Shown in pieces: positions 34,981-46,665 of a stretch of 64,000 nucleotides of DNA. Under the pieces are notes generated by a model. The model did not search any database and was not told the DNA's origin. It saw nothing but the letters and a program-made list of their open reading frames with translations. This DNA comes from Steinernema hermaphroditum (lineage: Eukaryota; Nematoda; Chromadorea; Rhabditida; Steinernematidae). Location of the stretch: NCBI GenBank assembly GCA_030435675.1, contig CM059623.1, positions 1,204,012 to 1,268,011 on the forward strand, in the 5' to 3' direction. Within the stretch, counting starts at the first letter, position 1. Each line of letters opens with the position of its first letter. The translations under genes and the position numbers were made by a program.

Positions 34981-37583
34981 AAAAGGATCGAAAATTTCAA
35001 TTTAAAAAGTCGGACTTATTAGAGGAATTATGTATCGTCACGGGACCGGTCATCCCCCATCCGGCTGAGGAAATACAAGGGTTAGCGTATTGATGAAGTG
35101 ATTTGAATGATGTAAGGACTTCACCCTAACGTTATTATGAGTCTGAATCATGAGATCCAAGGACCCAAACCCGGCCACCTTTGGCGGTTAGTAACTGTTC
35201 GTGCATCCATCATAACAGCTTTCAGAAGAATCATGTAGGTTGATATGTATCTGCCACAAGGTGTTTAGAAGCTGGCACTGATATCTCGATCCACCAACAA
35301 AAAATAATCGACCTTATCTCTTGTTTTGTTCATATTTTACAGCTTCGATCAGTGGTGCCTCGTGTGTTATTTTTTTTTACGTGTGCTGCCAGATTGAATG
35401 TAAAAACAGAACAAGATCTGGCGGTGAATACCGTCGCAGTTCCGTGTCATATCGAATAGTGTCGCTGAAAACATTAAGTATTGTATTGATAGGGCATGAA
35501 AGAGAATGAATCAGATCGAAAAACTTTAATTTAATATGCATACAGTACAGTGCATGGTGACCGAACAGATCTATCATGTCATTTAGAAATGGCTACATTC
35601 TGTGCCAACACAGATCTATAAACGCCCACGAAAATTCTTCACTGTGGCCAGAGGGGCATCGGTCAAGCCGTACATCTGTATCAGCCTATGATAGAGAGCG
35701 CAGACGATCAGAGAAGCTTTGCAAGAACTTTCGCTAACGCAGACGGTAGGCTACCATCTCTCCGTGAAGAGAGTCAGGCGTACAGAGAAAAGGCTGAATA
35801 TCGGTTATTGGTAAAGTACAACTTTGGAAATTAAAGGACATTTTACTATTTTATGGTATGGCTATACATGACGAAGTGGTGAAGACTTTTGTGAGAGATG
35901 GGACATTTCTATGGAAGGCACACAATTTAATTCAGGGTCGAGATTTCTCGGAATCCGTTTTACTTTTTTGAGTGTTATAGCCTCAGGCTATCTAGCAGCC
36001 TAGATATTAGATGGAGCTGCTAACATTCATCTTGCCTCTCGTCACAAGAAGTTTTAATAAAAAGGATCTTTGCAAACATGTTTTTCCTCTAAAGAAGAGC
36101 TGTGGAAGTGCTGGTGATCGGCTAAGACACAAAGACCTTTTCCATCGTTTTAAAGGCGCAAAACAACGTTTATGCCGTTGTCGCGAATCGTAGATCAGGT
36201 TCCCATAGTGCAAAACGATAAGGGCAGCCCCGATGACGGGAAATGGGTACTAAACAGATACCAAAATATGTACTGTCAAACAAGGCCGAGTTCCGAGTTC
36301 TATCTATTGAATCCAGGTTGTCCAGATCTTTGGGGAGTCGGGGCGATCACTGTGCCAACAACGACGGCACGACCGTTCGCTCAACTCGAGAGTAAACCAG
36401 AGAGCGAGTGAGGCGCCAGGTTCCTTTGTAAAAACGCTGGGGACACAAATAAAACACCCCCTAATTTCCATTTAACCCAATTTAAAGCTTATCTGTAAGT
36501 GCAATTTGACCGATTTTACTCTTTCTTTGACCGGCCAGTATTATGATAAGTATTTCGTTTTTTTTTGCGTCAATCGTATAAACATTCACTCGCTCTAGGC
36601 GATCAAGCATTCGTAATTTATATTCGGTTGGTGAATAAATGGATCTGTTTGCACGAAAGGCACGCCGATTTTATTTTGATCGCGGAGTTGATCGATTAGT
36701 GAAGCGTAAACGCAAAAACAAGAGTGTTACACAATGACCACTGGGCTTCGACTAAAGGTGCATAGGAAGGCTATGGCACAATAGTATCATTCGGATTTTT
36801 CGGCTTTTCGACCAACCTGTGATTCGACTTAAGAAGGCACAAAGATTGAACAGGTTTGAACACAAAATTTGATTGGTCAGATCAAGCACAAATATTGGCC
36901 AAATTGGTTTTGACGCAACTTTAGAAGGTTGTTTACACGAACATGGTCAGGTCTGCGCATTACCAGATGGGACTTTTCAGATTGACTTTCGCTCATGTAG
37001 GCCTATTTGTGGCCCGAAAAAAATGGCAACCAAGAGAGTACTCAGTTCGACGCCACTGATGTCTTCGGAAAGTTGTTCATTTCGACATACCTTCCGAAGG
37101 GAGTTTACATATAAGCCGACGTTTAATAACAGAGACCTACCTGTGCCAATCGATCTGATTCGGATACTTCAAAAGGGTTTTCATTGTTAGCTACCATCCT
37201 CTGAGCGCCCTGTTCGTCTATCAAAGCCTGGATAGATTCGAAAAAGATGAACGAAGACCTTCTACGTTTCGCGAATTTAAAGGAAAGAAGCGTCCTTGTT
37301 ACTATGCGACAAATAACTTTATTTAATTAATTGAAAAAAGATAACAATGTAATGGACGAATGCCACTTTCAGTCTTTGTTCTTGGCCTGTTCCTTGTTTC
37401 TTTTGCTTTGTTTTTCCTTCCAGCCCATTGGCTTTATTTTGATCACGAAATTGATCGATGGAAAAGGAGACGACGCGAAAACTGAAACGTTACACAAAGA
37501 GATTCCGACAGTGGAATCTTTAACTTGTTTTCGATACAGAATCGAGGATGTATTTTCATCTCCACAACGCTAAAATCCCTAGC
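34981..37583. other. Intergenic, repeat-derived in part
   Basis: A fragment at about 36310-36420 (GGGGCGATCACTGTGCC...CGACCGTTCGCTCAACTC) belongs to the repeat family seen at 45690-45835 and, inverted, at 46370-46535. No gene is supported elsewhere. Confidence 0.4.
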
Positions 37584-37991
37584 ATGTCAGCTTGGTGTGT
37601 AAGATGCAAGTTTTCGTTAATCGCTGTCGTCAGCTCGCTTCTTCTCTCTAGTCTTCAGCCATCGGCCCAATTTTTCACATCAGCTGTTGAGAGGCGCCCA
37701 TTCTTCCCGCTGTTAGATGCGAAAGCGTCACGTGTGGTGTGTAAACAGAGATCAAAGCGAGCAGCTTCATCTAAGCAGCATGACCAGGGCAATAAACCTA
37801 ATCTAGGCAGGAAGTATCGCATCGCGGCGATCATTAAGTTTTACACACAACGAAGGACGGTAGGGAGCGTTTCTTTTGCACAGAGATATTTCTGCACAGT
37901 TCTCTGCAGAAAAACCATAAATGAACTGGTTTCCACGGCGACACCCGTTCTTCTGTCACACATTTTGGCCGAAAGATCAATCAAGGGATAG
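37584..37991 (+). CDS. Possible secreted peptide precursor
   Basis: ATG at 37584 opens a 135-codon frame whose first 29 residues form a credible signal peptide (MSAWCVRCKFSLIAVVSSLL, then SSLQPSAQ). Downstream are basic sites RR and KR (VERRPFF, RSKRAAS), as in peptide precursors. The C-terminal part is less protein-like and may be read past a real splice site. No family is recognised. Confidence 0.3.
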   Translation: MSAWCVRCKFSLIAVVSSLLLSSLQPSAQFFTSAVERRPFFPLLDAKASRVVCKQRSKRAASSKQHDQGNKPNLGRKYRIAAIIKFYTQRRTVGSVSFAQRYFCTVLCRKTINELVSTATPVLLSHILAERSIKG

Positions 37992-38218
37992 TGGGAAATC
38001 TGCCAGATCTCCAGCGGCGATCGTGGAAGTGGGAAACGCGATGGGGTCGCTATGGCGATGGTGGGGATCCTCTGATTTTTCGATTCTTCTACCGGAGTAG
38101 CTTCATCAACCGATGATGCAATGGAAAAATGATCTCAGTGCATGAATTAAGCCTGCAAATAACAGATGGACCTTGCTGTTGCACATGTAACACAACACGG
38201 CCATTTTATTCACAGACC

Positions 38219-38913
38219 TTACCTACATGAGTCAGACAAGCCAGACACAGGAGTTAATTCTTTTTTTGCAGTTACACTTTCTTCGTTGGTGGTAGTCGTC
38301 CCCGTGTCGCTCGACTTACGCTTCTTCCTCTTCTTTTTTAACTAAAAACGTAGGCTTACTGTGAGAAGAAAGATGCTAAAACCGAAACCGACCATTTTCG
38401 AATGTGGCGAGTCGATCTTTTCCCTCGGAGCGGTCGCTGTGCCTCTTTCGGAAGTTCTCATCAACGCAATGCGACTCCACACTTTCGCTTCCGAGTCCTC
38501 CGGGCGTTCGAGAAGAAGAGCAACCTAAAAAGAGACGCTCCAAAAGGCAATAGACAATTCTGACTCACCTTTTCGTTCTTTTGCAACGCGTTGACGATCT
38601 CTTCGCGGGCTGTCTTCATGTTCGTCATCAGCTTACCATCCACCTCGACGATCCGATCTCCTCGACACATGCGGCCCCAAACAAGGCTACCGGCGCGCAT
38701 TCGGCTAACGACGACCATATTGCTATATTCTTTGATGTGGAGACCGAGTTTAGAACCCGTTCGCCAAACAATGTTCACGTAGTGGCATGAGAATCCCGGC
38801 CGCACAGTGAACGTCGCCAGACGCGCCTTCAGCGCTTCTTGCTCTTGTGGCGTCGGTGGTTGCAGCATCATCGCCTCCGTCGAGAGCTTCACATCCACCG
38901 CCGGATTCGTCAT
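38219..38913 (-). CDS. PDZ-domain protein with basic tail
   Basis: Three phase-0 exons (38913-38569, 38524-38393, 38341-38219) encode 199 residues. The PDZ domain spans about residues 45-124: VNIVWR, a carboxylate-binding loop SKLGLHI in place of GLGF, MVVVSRMRAGSLVWGRMCRGDRIVEVDGK, then a helix and VALLLERP, which crosses the first junction. The tail is highly basic (LKKKRKKRKSS) and ends VSGLSDSCR. PDZ domains bind C-terminal peptides of partner proteins. The last intron is inferred from matching phase and borders (gtcggt...ttttag); otherwise the frame stops after FLLTVSLRF. The PDZ with an N-terminal helical extension resembles nematode-type single-PDZ proteins. Confidence 0.8.
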
Positions 38914-39220
38914 TTCTCAAATCGACCGATTCGGTCTGAGCAGGATGGATGAAATGCGGCTTTCTGCGGAGTGGGCGTTGAGGAAGGGTAGCGAGACTGT
39001 CTGTAACGTGGTGTCATTGTCGATCGCAGCAAAATCTGAATGATACAAGACAGTACAAGACATGTATGACTTCCAGGTTGCTCAAGACAGAACGGTAACG
39101 AAGCGACAACAGAAGATCACCCACAGAACTCTATATAATTCAAAGTCATTTATCCACTTTGAAACACAGAAAGGTTTCACAGTTTGATAAGATGGCGTCC
39201 CATCTAAATCTACGACCACT

Positions 39221-40324
39221 CTAGGTAGATAGCGACGACTCACTATCAAGGACAGCTCCTTCCTGATCCTGTTGCTCCTTCTCTGAAATCATGAAATTCA
39301 CAACAGAGATGGATCAAACTGGAACTCACTCTTCTTTTTGGCAATGCAGCAGTAAACGCATCCTACGACAAACGCAATAATCAGTATGACACAAACAATG
39401 ATCGCAATCGTTATTGCGGTCCGACTCAGTTGTGACCCAAAGCGCAGTTGTTCTTGTATCTCTTGAGAGACCTGAAAGGTAAAATTAGAATGTTACATAG
39501 CCAAACTCCTCGGACAGTGGAACTGTTGTTCATTGTCGCCGAACTGTTGCTCATTGTCGTCGAACTGTTTCTCATTATCACCGAACTGTTGCTCATTGTC
39601 GCCGAACAGTTGCTCATTGTCGTTAAGACACTGCTCCTTAAACCAGTCGACCGTTCACCGCCTCCACACCCGAGAGTGACACTAACCTCGAAGCACTCGA
39701 AAGAGTTTATAGGGGCATCTAGACAAAACACACTCATCCCTAGACGGGAACCGCCATTTTGCTTCTGCACAATTGTACAATCGGTCGGATATGGGTGGTA
39801 TTGTGACGATGAGGTGACGCGCCTCTACGACCTCATCGGCTTGTTGATCTACTCGGAGCTGCCATTTACCGCCATGTTCGTCTACGTCGTCCTCTACCGT
39901 AACTAATATTGTGTTTGTGAAGAATCGGCTCAAATGGAAGAAGGGAAGGGGTAGGAAAATAGGGAAATCGAGAGGGGTAGGGAAATCGCGGACCACACAC
40001 AGTGCAGAACGTTTGCGGACTCCTGCCACGATGAGATTCAAAATGTTGTGATTGACTACGTGTGCCGAGACGATGCACTTGCCCGAGTGAGTTTGGGGCT
40101 TTTTTGATATTTTTATTTTTGATAGGCCATTCCGTTTTGTTTCAAGCGTTGTTTCTGTTGATCTTAGAAAAACCACTGGAGAATGTCCATCCGCATTTCT
40201 CGCAACTCCCAGTGTTCTTCTCAGGGGCTACCCATCTAAATTTCGAAATAACAAAGTACTCGAATTCTGTGTGAAAATGGACTATATTATCCTTGCCTTC
40301 TGGTGTGCGGATTACTTTTGGCAA
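39221..40324 (-). CDS. Type I single-pass membrane protein, unrecognised; 5' end uncertain
   Basis: The last four exons are well supported: 39902-39832, 39764-39687, 39471-39330 and 39282-39221, all with GT/AG borders and matching phases. They encode a Cys-containing ectodomain (EDDVDEHGGKWQLRVDQQ, then MSVFCLDAPINSFECFE), a juxtamembrane helix, a strong transmembrane segment (TAITIAIIVCVILIIAFVVG), then CVYCCIAKKKK and a short acidic cytoplasmic tail ending SSLST. Cys residues next to the membrane could be palmitoylated. Upstream, PKVIRTPEGKDNIVHFHTEF...CEKCGWTF and IVSAHVVNHNILNLIVAG look coding, but their junctions are unclear and no start is defined. Family unknown. Confidence 0.6.
39520..39625. 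repeat. 21-bp minisatellite inside an intron
   Basis: Five diverged copies of GAACTGTTGCTCATTGTCGYC in tandem. It lies in the 215-bp intron of the single-pass membrane protein gene, the longest intron of that gene. Confidence 0.85.
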
Positions 40325-40572
40325 AACAACTTTTTAGTTTCCGGGGTGTTTTCACTTTGCTCTTTTCATTATTGACCTTATTTTGTTGCGTATTTCACGA
40401 TGTGAACCTGTTTTCGCTTTTGTCCCCGACAATATCCCAGCTTCAAAACTCCAAGTGTATCCAAATAAAAATGGACTGCATTATGCTTACTTTCCAGCGC
40501 GTTGCTTGACTATCACATCCCTTCACAGCGCGTCTCTGTAATTTCCGAATATTTTCAGTCCGGAACTCCGCT

Positions 40573-41294
40573 ATGAAAGACAACAACAATTCGTCGTTCT
40601 CGTCGACCATTCGCCGCAGCCTCCGCCTGGGCCGCAAGGATCCGAACACGTCGTCCGTGGTCACTGCGCCACAGCCACTCACCTACGACGACTTCAGCCA
40701 GCCGACGGCGCTCCGCTCCTGTGAACTCATTTGCGAGGGCCGATCACTGTGGGTGAACCCCGGCTACATCTGCGAGTTCAGCAAGTATTTCACCGAAATC
40801 ATCTACGAGGGTGGCACCCAGGCCAAGAGTGTTGCCATCAACGGTGTCAAATTTGAGCAGTTCCTTGAGTTACTCCGTGTGCTTTGCTACTGCCCAACGA
40901 GGAAGCCAATTACTGGTATGGTCTTCCATGCATTCGCTGGTCTTATGGGTTAGTTGTCTCAGAAGCGAACATTGCCATAATCATTGACATGGCCTGCAAT
41001 TTCGAAGTGGAACCAGTGATGCGCCGTTGCGAGGAGTTCGTTGCCCGTCGGATCGGTCAATTAGATCGCCAGCGCCTGTTCCAGCTCACGAAGACCCTGT
41101 CGCAGTGCGACCGCTACAACTCGACTATGACGCTGTTGGTAGACAAGATGGCACGCATGCCTGATCACGACCTGAGCACGATGCAGTTCTCGCAGATTCC
41201 CGGTGACGTAGTCGCCGATTTGTACGAAGTGCGACGACTCCAGCAGAAGCGTGGAACCAAGAGAGATGGTAATAAGTTTTGCTGCTTGATGTGA
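40573..41294 (+). CDS. BTB/POZ-domain protein with C-terminal CaaX box
   Basis: Exons 40573-40915 and 40963-41294 (47-bp intron, gtatgg...tctcag) encode 224 residues. A Ser/Arg-rich N-terminus precedes a BTB fold: CELICEGRSLWVNPGYICEFSKYFTEIIYEG, VAINGVKFEQFLELLRVLCY, and after the intron EANIAIIIDMACNFEVEPVMRRCEEFV. A BACK-like helical segment follows. BTB proteins dimerise and often recruit substrates to Cullin-3 ligases. The last four residues are CCLM, a CaaX prenylation motif with a C-terminal Met that favours farnesylation, preceded by basic residues, so membrane anchoring is likely. The start follows a TTTCAG acceptor. Clean gene, well supported. Confidence 0.87.
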
Positions 41295-41618
41295 GGATAT
41301 TTAGATACATATGTCATTACTCTGTTTGATGGTAATACATTTATTCAATACATTTATTGTTCTTCTGGTTCCATTCGATTATTGTTCAACGGTCTTTTGT
41401 TCCATTTATGTTTTCTGGCGCGGATGTGTCGTCGGTATCAGATGGATCGTTCTGGCGCTGTTTCTCCACAAATATTGCCCTTCTGTGTTCATCTTTTATC
41501 CATCTCAATGGTATTGAAGGGTTGATGGCTGAGGTGTATTTCTGGATAGTGGTCCGAATTGAAATGGATGGCATTGGTTTGTGATTGTTCATCAATGTTT
41601 CTACGTTTTAGAGCAAAA

Positions 41619-41877
41619 ATGAACTCATCACAGAAATCTCAAACTGGCGACGAATCGAGATACACCGGAATAAAGTTTTGCAGTGATTGGTAAGCATCTC
41701 CTCAAGAAAAGTTCCGATCTTCTTCCTTGCAGTAACAATATGCTGTACCCGCGAGAGGACAAGGCCGCGAGGACGTTGATGTATGCGTGCCGAAGCTGTG
41801 ACTACATCGAAGAATCCGACAACTCGTGCATCTACTTCAACCAAGTCTCGTCGAAAACCAAAGATAGCGTCTTCTGA
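41619..41877 (+). CDS. RPB9-like (RNA polymerase II subunit), N-terminal zinc ribbon only
   Basis: Exons 41619-41689 and 41733-41877 (43-bp intron) encode 71 residues. [30 protein letters not shown] and a few residues beyond match the first zinc ribbon of RPB9, with two CxxC pairs. Normal RPB9 is about 120-130 residues and has a second, TFIIS-like zinc ribbon needed for proofreading and transcript cleavage. Here a TGA follows SSKTKDSVF and no second ribbon appears downstream. The gene is either truncated, spliced to exons I cannot see, or a duplicate that lost its 3' half. First-ribbon residues are intact. Confidence 0.75.
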
Positions 41878-42846
41878 AGCCCTCATGTTGATTCCATTAT
41901 TTGTAGTTACTAGTGTGTGACATAAAAATGTTTCCAAGAGCTCCTACTTGTTACGATTGGACAAGACAGATTGGGGGTTTAGAAGCTGGACTGTAGGCAG
42001 AAAATATCACGAAATCACTGGTAGCCTCTAGTGAGGACTCGCACATCCTTGATATCGTTTCTTCCGCAAACCTCATCAATGTTCTCGAAGATTTCTGCAG
42101 GAATTCTCCACAAAGGCTTATGTACATATTTCCTTGTTCTTTGCATTTCGAAATTCATTAAAAAAGAACCTGCGGTTCTTCGTAAGAATCAGTCGACTTT
42201 TATCCTACCCCAATAGAAACAAGAAGTTCTAGTGCCATTTCCGAAGTTGTGCCGTCTCCCACATGCCCCGTGATGCGCGCCGTCTCCGACCGGTTCGCAT
42301 AAGCGCCACGCCAGGGATGAAGCCGGCTAAAACGAGACATCCTCTGTTTGTCTATTACTCGGTGTCGTGCAAGGCGCAAGCGTTTGATTCACGAAATAAA
42401 CTCGTAAAACTCGTAAAACTCAATAGAAACAAAGAAGGCCCATCTCAATCGAAAATATCGACCGATGAACACATGTAACGTGCAAACAGATTGGCGCCTA
42501 ACTCAAGCACAATGTTGTGACAAAGTGATTTCAAAACGCAAAATGCGATCTTTTGTGCTTCTGGGTTTAGTGAACTATGAACCAATAAACAACTCGTTCT
42601 ACAGAACGATTTATTTCTTGGATAACTCGTTTATGCCGCAGAACGTATTCGAAAGTCTTGTTAGCACATTTAGATTCAGCTTTGACCGTCACATTTTTTA
42701 CAACAAGTCACATTCTCGTTTTTCATTTGAAATGTTGTCACAAAAAAGAGCGCGCGGACCGACCACTATGAGTCATACCCATAGGTCCACCCACTCATAA
42801 CAAGGAAGGTCCGAGGGACTTGATGCATGTTATCAATGAGATTTTT
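41878..42846. other. Intergenic, no gene recognised
   Basis: No second RPB9 ribbon or other coding sequence was found. A 71-codon frame at 42263-42478 has no domain. Confidence 0.4.
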
Positions 42847-44340
42847 ATAAATGGAAGACAAAGAAATACTTTTGTGCTTTTGTGGAGAATTCAGGTAGAT
42901 TGAGACAGAGGATACCGTGGCTTATATCCACTTCGGCTCGCTGCCCGATAGTAGTATTTTATTTCAAAGACATGGGACTGTTTTCCGTACACATGTTAGA
43001 TGTGTACTTTTCCGATTTGATCGATTGATTGTTCTCGTATGATGAAATAAAGAGAATGACGTGCAAGGTAACGCTCCCCACGGCTCGACTGTATATCGAC
43101 TGTATAACACTGCCAACACCCCGCTGTATAGTACGATAGCGACTCAGTCCCTAAAGCAGGCAACCGAAATGATAAGACGAAGAATGGTGGTTTTCTATTT
43201 CGAGTGAAGGTAGACTATAACAGGTTCTCAGCCCCTGACCTCATCCTAAGAAAAGCGCAGCAGAATAATGGAGGTTGTTTGATGAAACATTTCAATCTCA
43301 CCTTTTAGAGAGGAACACCTTATTGCTGGAGACATGCTAAATACCGCTTAACGTTAGCTATAACTGCGATTTACACGATTTAACTGCTATAACTGCGAGT
43401 GTTCATTGCAACTGCTAGTTAGTCATACCTATGATATAATATAATATGAACTAACACTGATTACTTCTCCGTTTGATTAATGATACGGTCCCTCTTAAAT
43501 CCGAAATATGACTACAAAGAAATGGCCCGTATTTGCTCACGTTATGCTCACAGCCGTCGTTATTCTTATCTAACGGAGCGGAGCGGCGTCATTACATAAA
43601 ACGAAGTCATTAACGGCCTACAGACTCCATTCCTCGGTACACCCACTCGTTTTTTCTGACAACTTTCGAAATAAAAAGCGAAAATGTGACTCATGTGAAT
43701 GGTATGAAAACGTCACACTTGAACATAACTCAAGAAGAGTGGACAGCCTTTCTGATGAAATGAAATTCGAAGACCCATTTTGCTTTGGAAAGCTTAGTCG
43801 TCCCATTTTTCTTTACGAAGGAAAGTTCCACTGATCTTGTCTCCACCGTCTTGTCTCCACTCCAGCGTCAGGACGCTCAATCGATCGAATAGCTCCTATA
43901 CTCATGACAGCAAATCATCCTCTTAAACAGCGCCACACGGAGCAGTTCGCTCCTTTAACGATTAGATAATGCGACGCCGAACTGTCGCCGAACTGCAGAA
44001 CAGGAGAGGTTTCAGGTCGGAAAATTCCAATTTGCTCGTTTTTGACGTCATTGCAAATTTTGGCTCTTTCTAGTTTCTGACTGTCCCATTCGAGAAGTTG
44101 TTGGATAGGGCTATGAGAGGCCCACATATCCAATAAGCATATAAGTCCGAGCTGAAGATGCAGCAGCAGACCACGTATTACCATGGACTACATAGCTAGG
44201 GCCCCCTGACCTCAGAAGTCACGAGAAATAAGGGAAAAGAGTTCAATTTGGAAATACAAATGGTGCACGAGATGTGCTGGCGGATCAAGGGATTGGAGAA
44301 GTCATAGGAAATCGGAGCTTCCAATTTCCAATCTGATCTA
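42847..44340. mobile_element. hAT-family element, internally deleted copy
   Basis: Closely matches 61945-64000. Blocks shared at high identity are 42847-43490 with 61945-62590 and about 43680-44105 with 63600-64000. The transposase-bearing middle of the right copy is replaced here by about 190 bp of other sequence. A third, older copy at 57135-57780 matches 43990-44340. Ends and target duplication could not be fixed because the right copy leaves the window. Confidence 0.75.
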
Positions 44341-44813
44341 AGATCGCACAGTGCGAAAATAGAGAAAAAAAACCGACATTTTCAGTGGAATTTACAAGAG
44401 AGAGTGATCCGCAAGTCTTAAATGTTGTCTTAAATCCACCGTCAGCGTATGGAATACTGTCCATTCAATCAAATGTGCTATGTGAACTCAGGGTTTACTA
44501 TGTGCCTATGAAACCCAATTGACGTTTAGGTCATCACTTTGCAGTAGTACTCAGTTCTCATTTTGTCTGCTGTCTGAAACCGGCCGCTCCTCGACTATCA
44601 TTCCGACCTATCCCGTGCGGATGGAAAAGTTCGGCTCTATTAGCGAATAGCGGCCAAAAGTATTTTTCAACGGCCAAAAGTCGGAATAGCGGCCAAAAGT
44701 AATTTTTTAAAGCCAAAAGTATTTTATCACAATTTTCAATTTTTTTTCACAATCAACAAATTAGTACATAGAACAAACTTTTTCAGAACATTCAGAACTT
44801 AACAGCACATCAG

Positions 44814-45284
44814 TTATTCTTCTTTGTTTTCTTGTTTCGATGTGTACGTTGTCTGGAAGACGACCGACGAGAGGGCGCAGTTGTTGTTGACCGGACTCGA
44901 CCGTTGCGCAGGTACTAGTAAGTCGTCATCGCTATCGCTCTCGTCAAAGCCGAAAGAATTTAGGGTTTTGAATGAGTTTTCGTATTCCATCATCGTCCGC
45001 ATCTCGACAAGGAGGTGCTCGAAAATTCGCTGTCTCTCAAAATAGCGACGAAAAGCATACTCATAGAGGTGGGAGGCAAATTTTTCTGTAGATGTCCCCC
45101 GCAGGTGGCGCATGTCTGATTTTATCGCACCCCAAGTGGCTTCTATCCCCTCCGACGCCTTCCGCTTCTGGAAGGCGGGCGAGAAAGAAGGCCAGGCAAA
45201 GCTCCGAAGAGAGCTCTGAAGAAAGCTCGGATGAGCCCGAAGAGGAGCCCGAAGAAGAACCCGAAGAGGATGACTATTGAACAT
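44814..45284 (-). pseudogene. Merlin/IS1016-type transposase, C-terminal remnant
   Basis: A 156-codon frame without a clear initiating ATG. The segment GIEATWGAIKSDMRHLRGTS...LYEYAFRRYF resembles the end of the ISXO2-like DDE domain of Merlin transposases, with the catalytic-type Glu in IEATW followed by the KxxxR/GT and YxxxFxxR pattern. A long acidic tail follows (ESDSDDDLL). The first two acidic residues of the catalytic triad are not in this frame, so this is a deletion derivative. Confidence 0.55.
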
Positions 45285-45357
45285 TTCATGTTCTGTTGGT
45301 GATAAAATTGTGATAAAATACTTTTGGCCGCTATTCCGACTTTTGGCCGTTGAAAAA

Positions 45358-45838
45358 TACTCTTGTTTACGAGTTTATTTCTCGTATCTAAGGCTTACGC
45401 CTTGCGAGACGTCATATATATGCACAAAAACCACATTGTCACTCCGTAGTCATCGGTCTTCTGGCTTCGGCGCAGGGCACAGCATCAGAGTAGAAGGCGA
45501 CGATCCCATCAGTGTGCGCGGGCATCAGAGAGGCGAAGAGTTGACCCCGGAGACGGTGGAACACAGCAAGCCCATCTTCAGCTCGGGTGGCAGCGCGGAC
45601 GTCGGAGTTGTAACGCTTCTTCGACTTCTCTGACGGCGCGGGTGGAGTCGGGCGGCAGTGACAAGCTTCTTGGCAAGACGTTGGAACTACGGCTCCCTGG
45701 TGTTCCAGGCCTTCTGGGAGCCGGGGCGATCACTATGCAACCAACAATGACGGCCGAGAACGACCGCTCACTCAACTCATTCGGCTCAGACAGCCTCAGA
45801 GAGAGCGAGTGGACGACCCGACCGATCACTGGGAACAC
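45358..45838. mobile_element. Nested insertion in the Merlin right terminal repeat
   Basis: The right Merlin end breaks at GTTGAAAAATAC and resumes at AAAAATAC|TTTTGGCCGC. AAAAATAC is present on both sides, so an 8-bp duplication is likely, though low complexity. The 3' part (45655-45838) belongs to a repeat family also present at about 36310-36420 and, inverted, at 46370-46535. Confidence 0.65.
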
Positions 45839-46369
45839 AAATGAAAGACCAAAAAAAAAATACTTTTGGCCGCTATTCGCTAGTAGAGCCAAAAGTTCTA
45901 GGTGAAAAGGTCCAAGTGTGATCATACAATCGTTCTCATTCAGGTCTAAAGCGGCAAACGGACGAAAGGCTTCACGAAGGCCTCAAATAGCTGTGAATCG
46001 GACCCTTTTGAACTGTCTACGTGGCTCATTTCGAACATAGAACAACGGAACCACCGTTTACGGGGGTGTTTGTGTTTATGACAAGGAAAAGTCACAGGTT
46101 CTAAAATAATACATCACAGTGCGGGATGATAATACATGTATACACCCATGTTATTCAGCTGTTTGGTACGTGGAGCCAAATATTTACCAAGAATTTTTTA
46201 CAGTATGCGTGTTTTCCCAACTCTTATCAAATGTCGATGACCGAGTACTGTAGTAAATAACTCACTGTCGATTCGAACGGTTCCTTTTTCCGATGTACTT
46301 CTATTTCTTAACACCCATGATTTTTATAATTTAATTAGGTTTATTGGCTCCGATTTTCGTCTTTTCGTT

Positions 46370-46535
46370 GGAGGTCTTTCATTTGTGCCCCAGCGATCGG
46401 TCTCGTTCATTCGGACGAACTGACTGAGCGGTCGTTCTCGCCCATCGTTGGTGGCGCAATGATCGCCCTGGCTCACACCAGGGAGCTGTAGTTCCAACAT
46501 CTTGCCAGGAAGCTAGTCACAACCTGGCTGGATAT
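46370..46535 (-). repeat. Inverted copy of the nested-insertion repeat
   Basis: The minus strand matches 45655-45838 in order: GTTGGAACTACRGCTCCCTGG, then GAGAACGACCGCTCA and CACAAATGAAAGACC. Confidence 0.7.
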
Positions 46536-46578
46536 CGCGCCCACCACCGAAGAAAGAAGAGAAGCGACGACTACGGTG

Positions 46579-46665
46579 CAGAGTTGTCCGGAAACCCGAA
46601 CCCGAAACTTTCGGGTACCCGAACCCGAAACTTTCGGGTACCCGAACCCGAAACCGGAACCCGTT
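46579..46665. mobile_element. Truncated relative of the GGGTACCCGAAA MITE
   Basis: Starts with CAGAGTTGTCC, the terminal repeat of the element at 16004-16898, then three units of CCCGAAACTTTCGGGTACC. The opposite end and target duplication are missing. Confidence 0.75.

Larger units (their letters stand above)
44625..45898. mobile_element. Merlin-like DNA transposon with 8-bp target duplication
   Basis: The element 44633-45890 has inverted ends GGCTCTAYTAGCGAATAGCG extending into CCAAAAGTATTTTT. Both sides carry AAAAGTTC (44625-44632 and 45891-45898). Ends starting with GG and 8-9 bp duplications are typical of Merlin elements. A transposase C-terminal remnant lies inside on the minus strand. 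The right inverted repeat is split by a nested 0.48-kb insertion (45358-45838). Confidence 0.8.

Noticed and set aside
39448..39906. Plus-strand Leu/Val/Ile-rich frame resembling a membrane protein
   Set aside because: Created by the 21-bp minisatellite in an intron of the opposite-strand membrane protein gene.
45092..45280. Plus-strand Glu/Ser-rich frame (EESSEESSDEPEEEPEEEPE)
   Set aside because: Antisense to the Merlin transposase remnant; low-complexity translation with no supporting signals.
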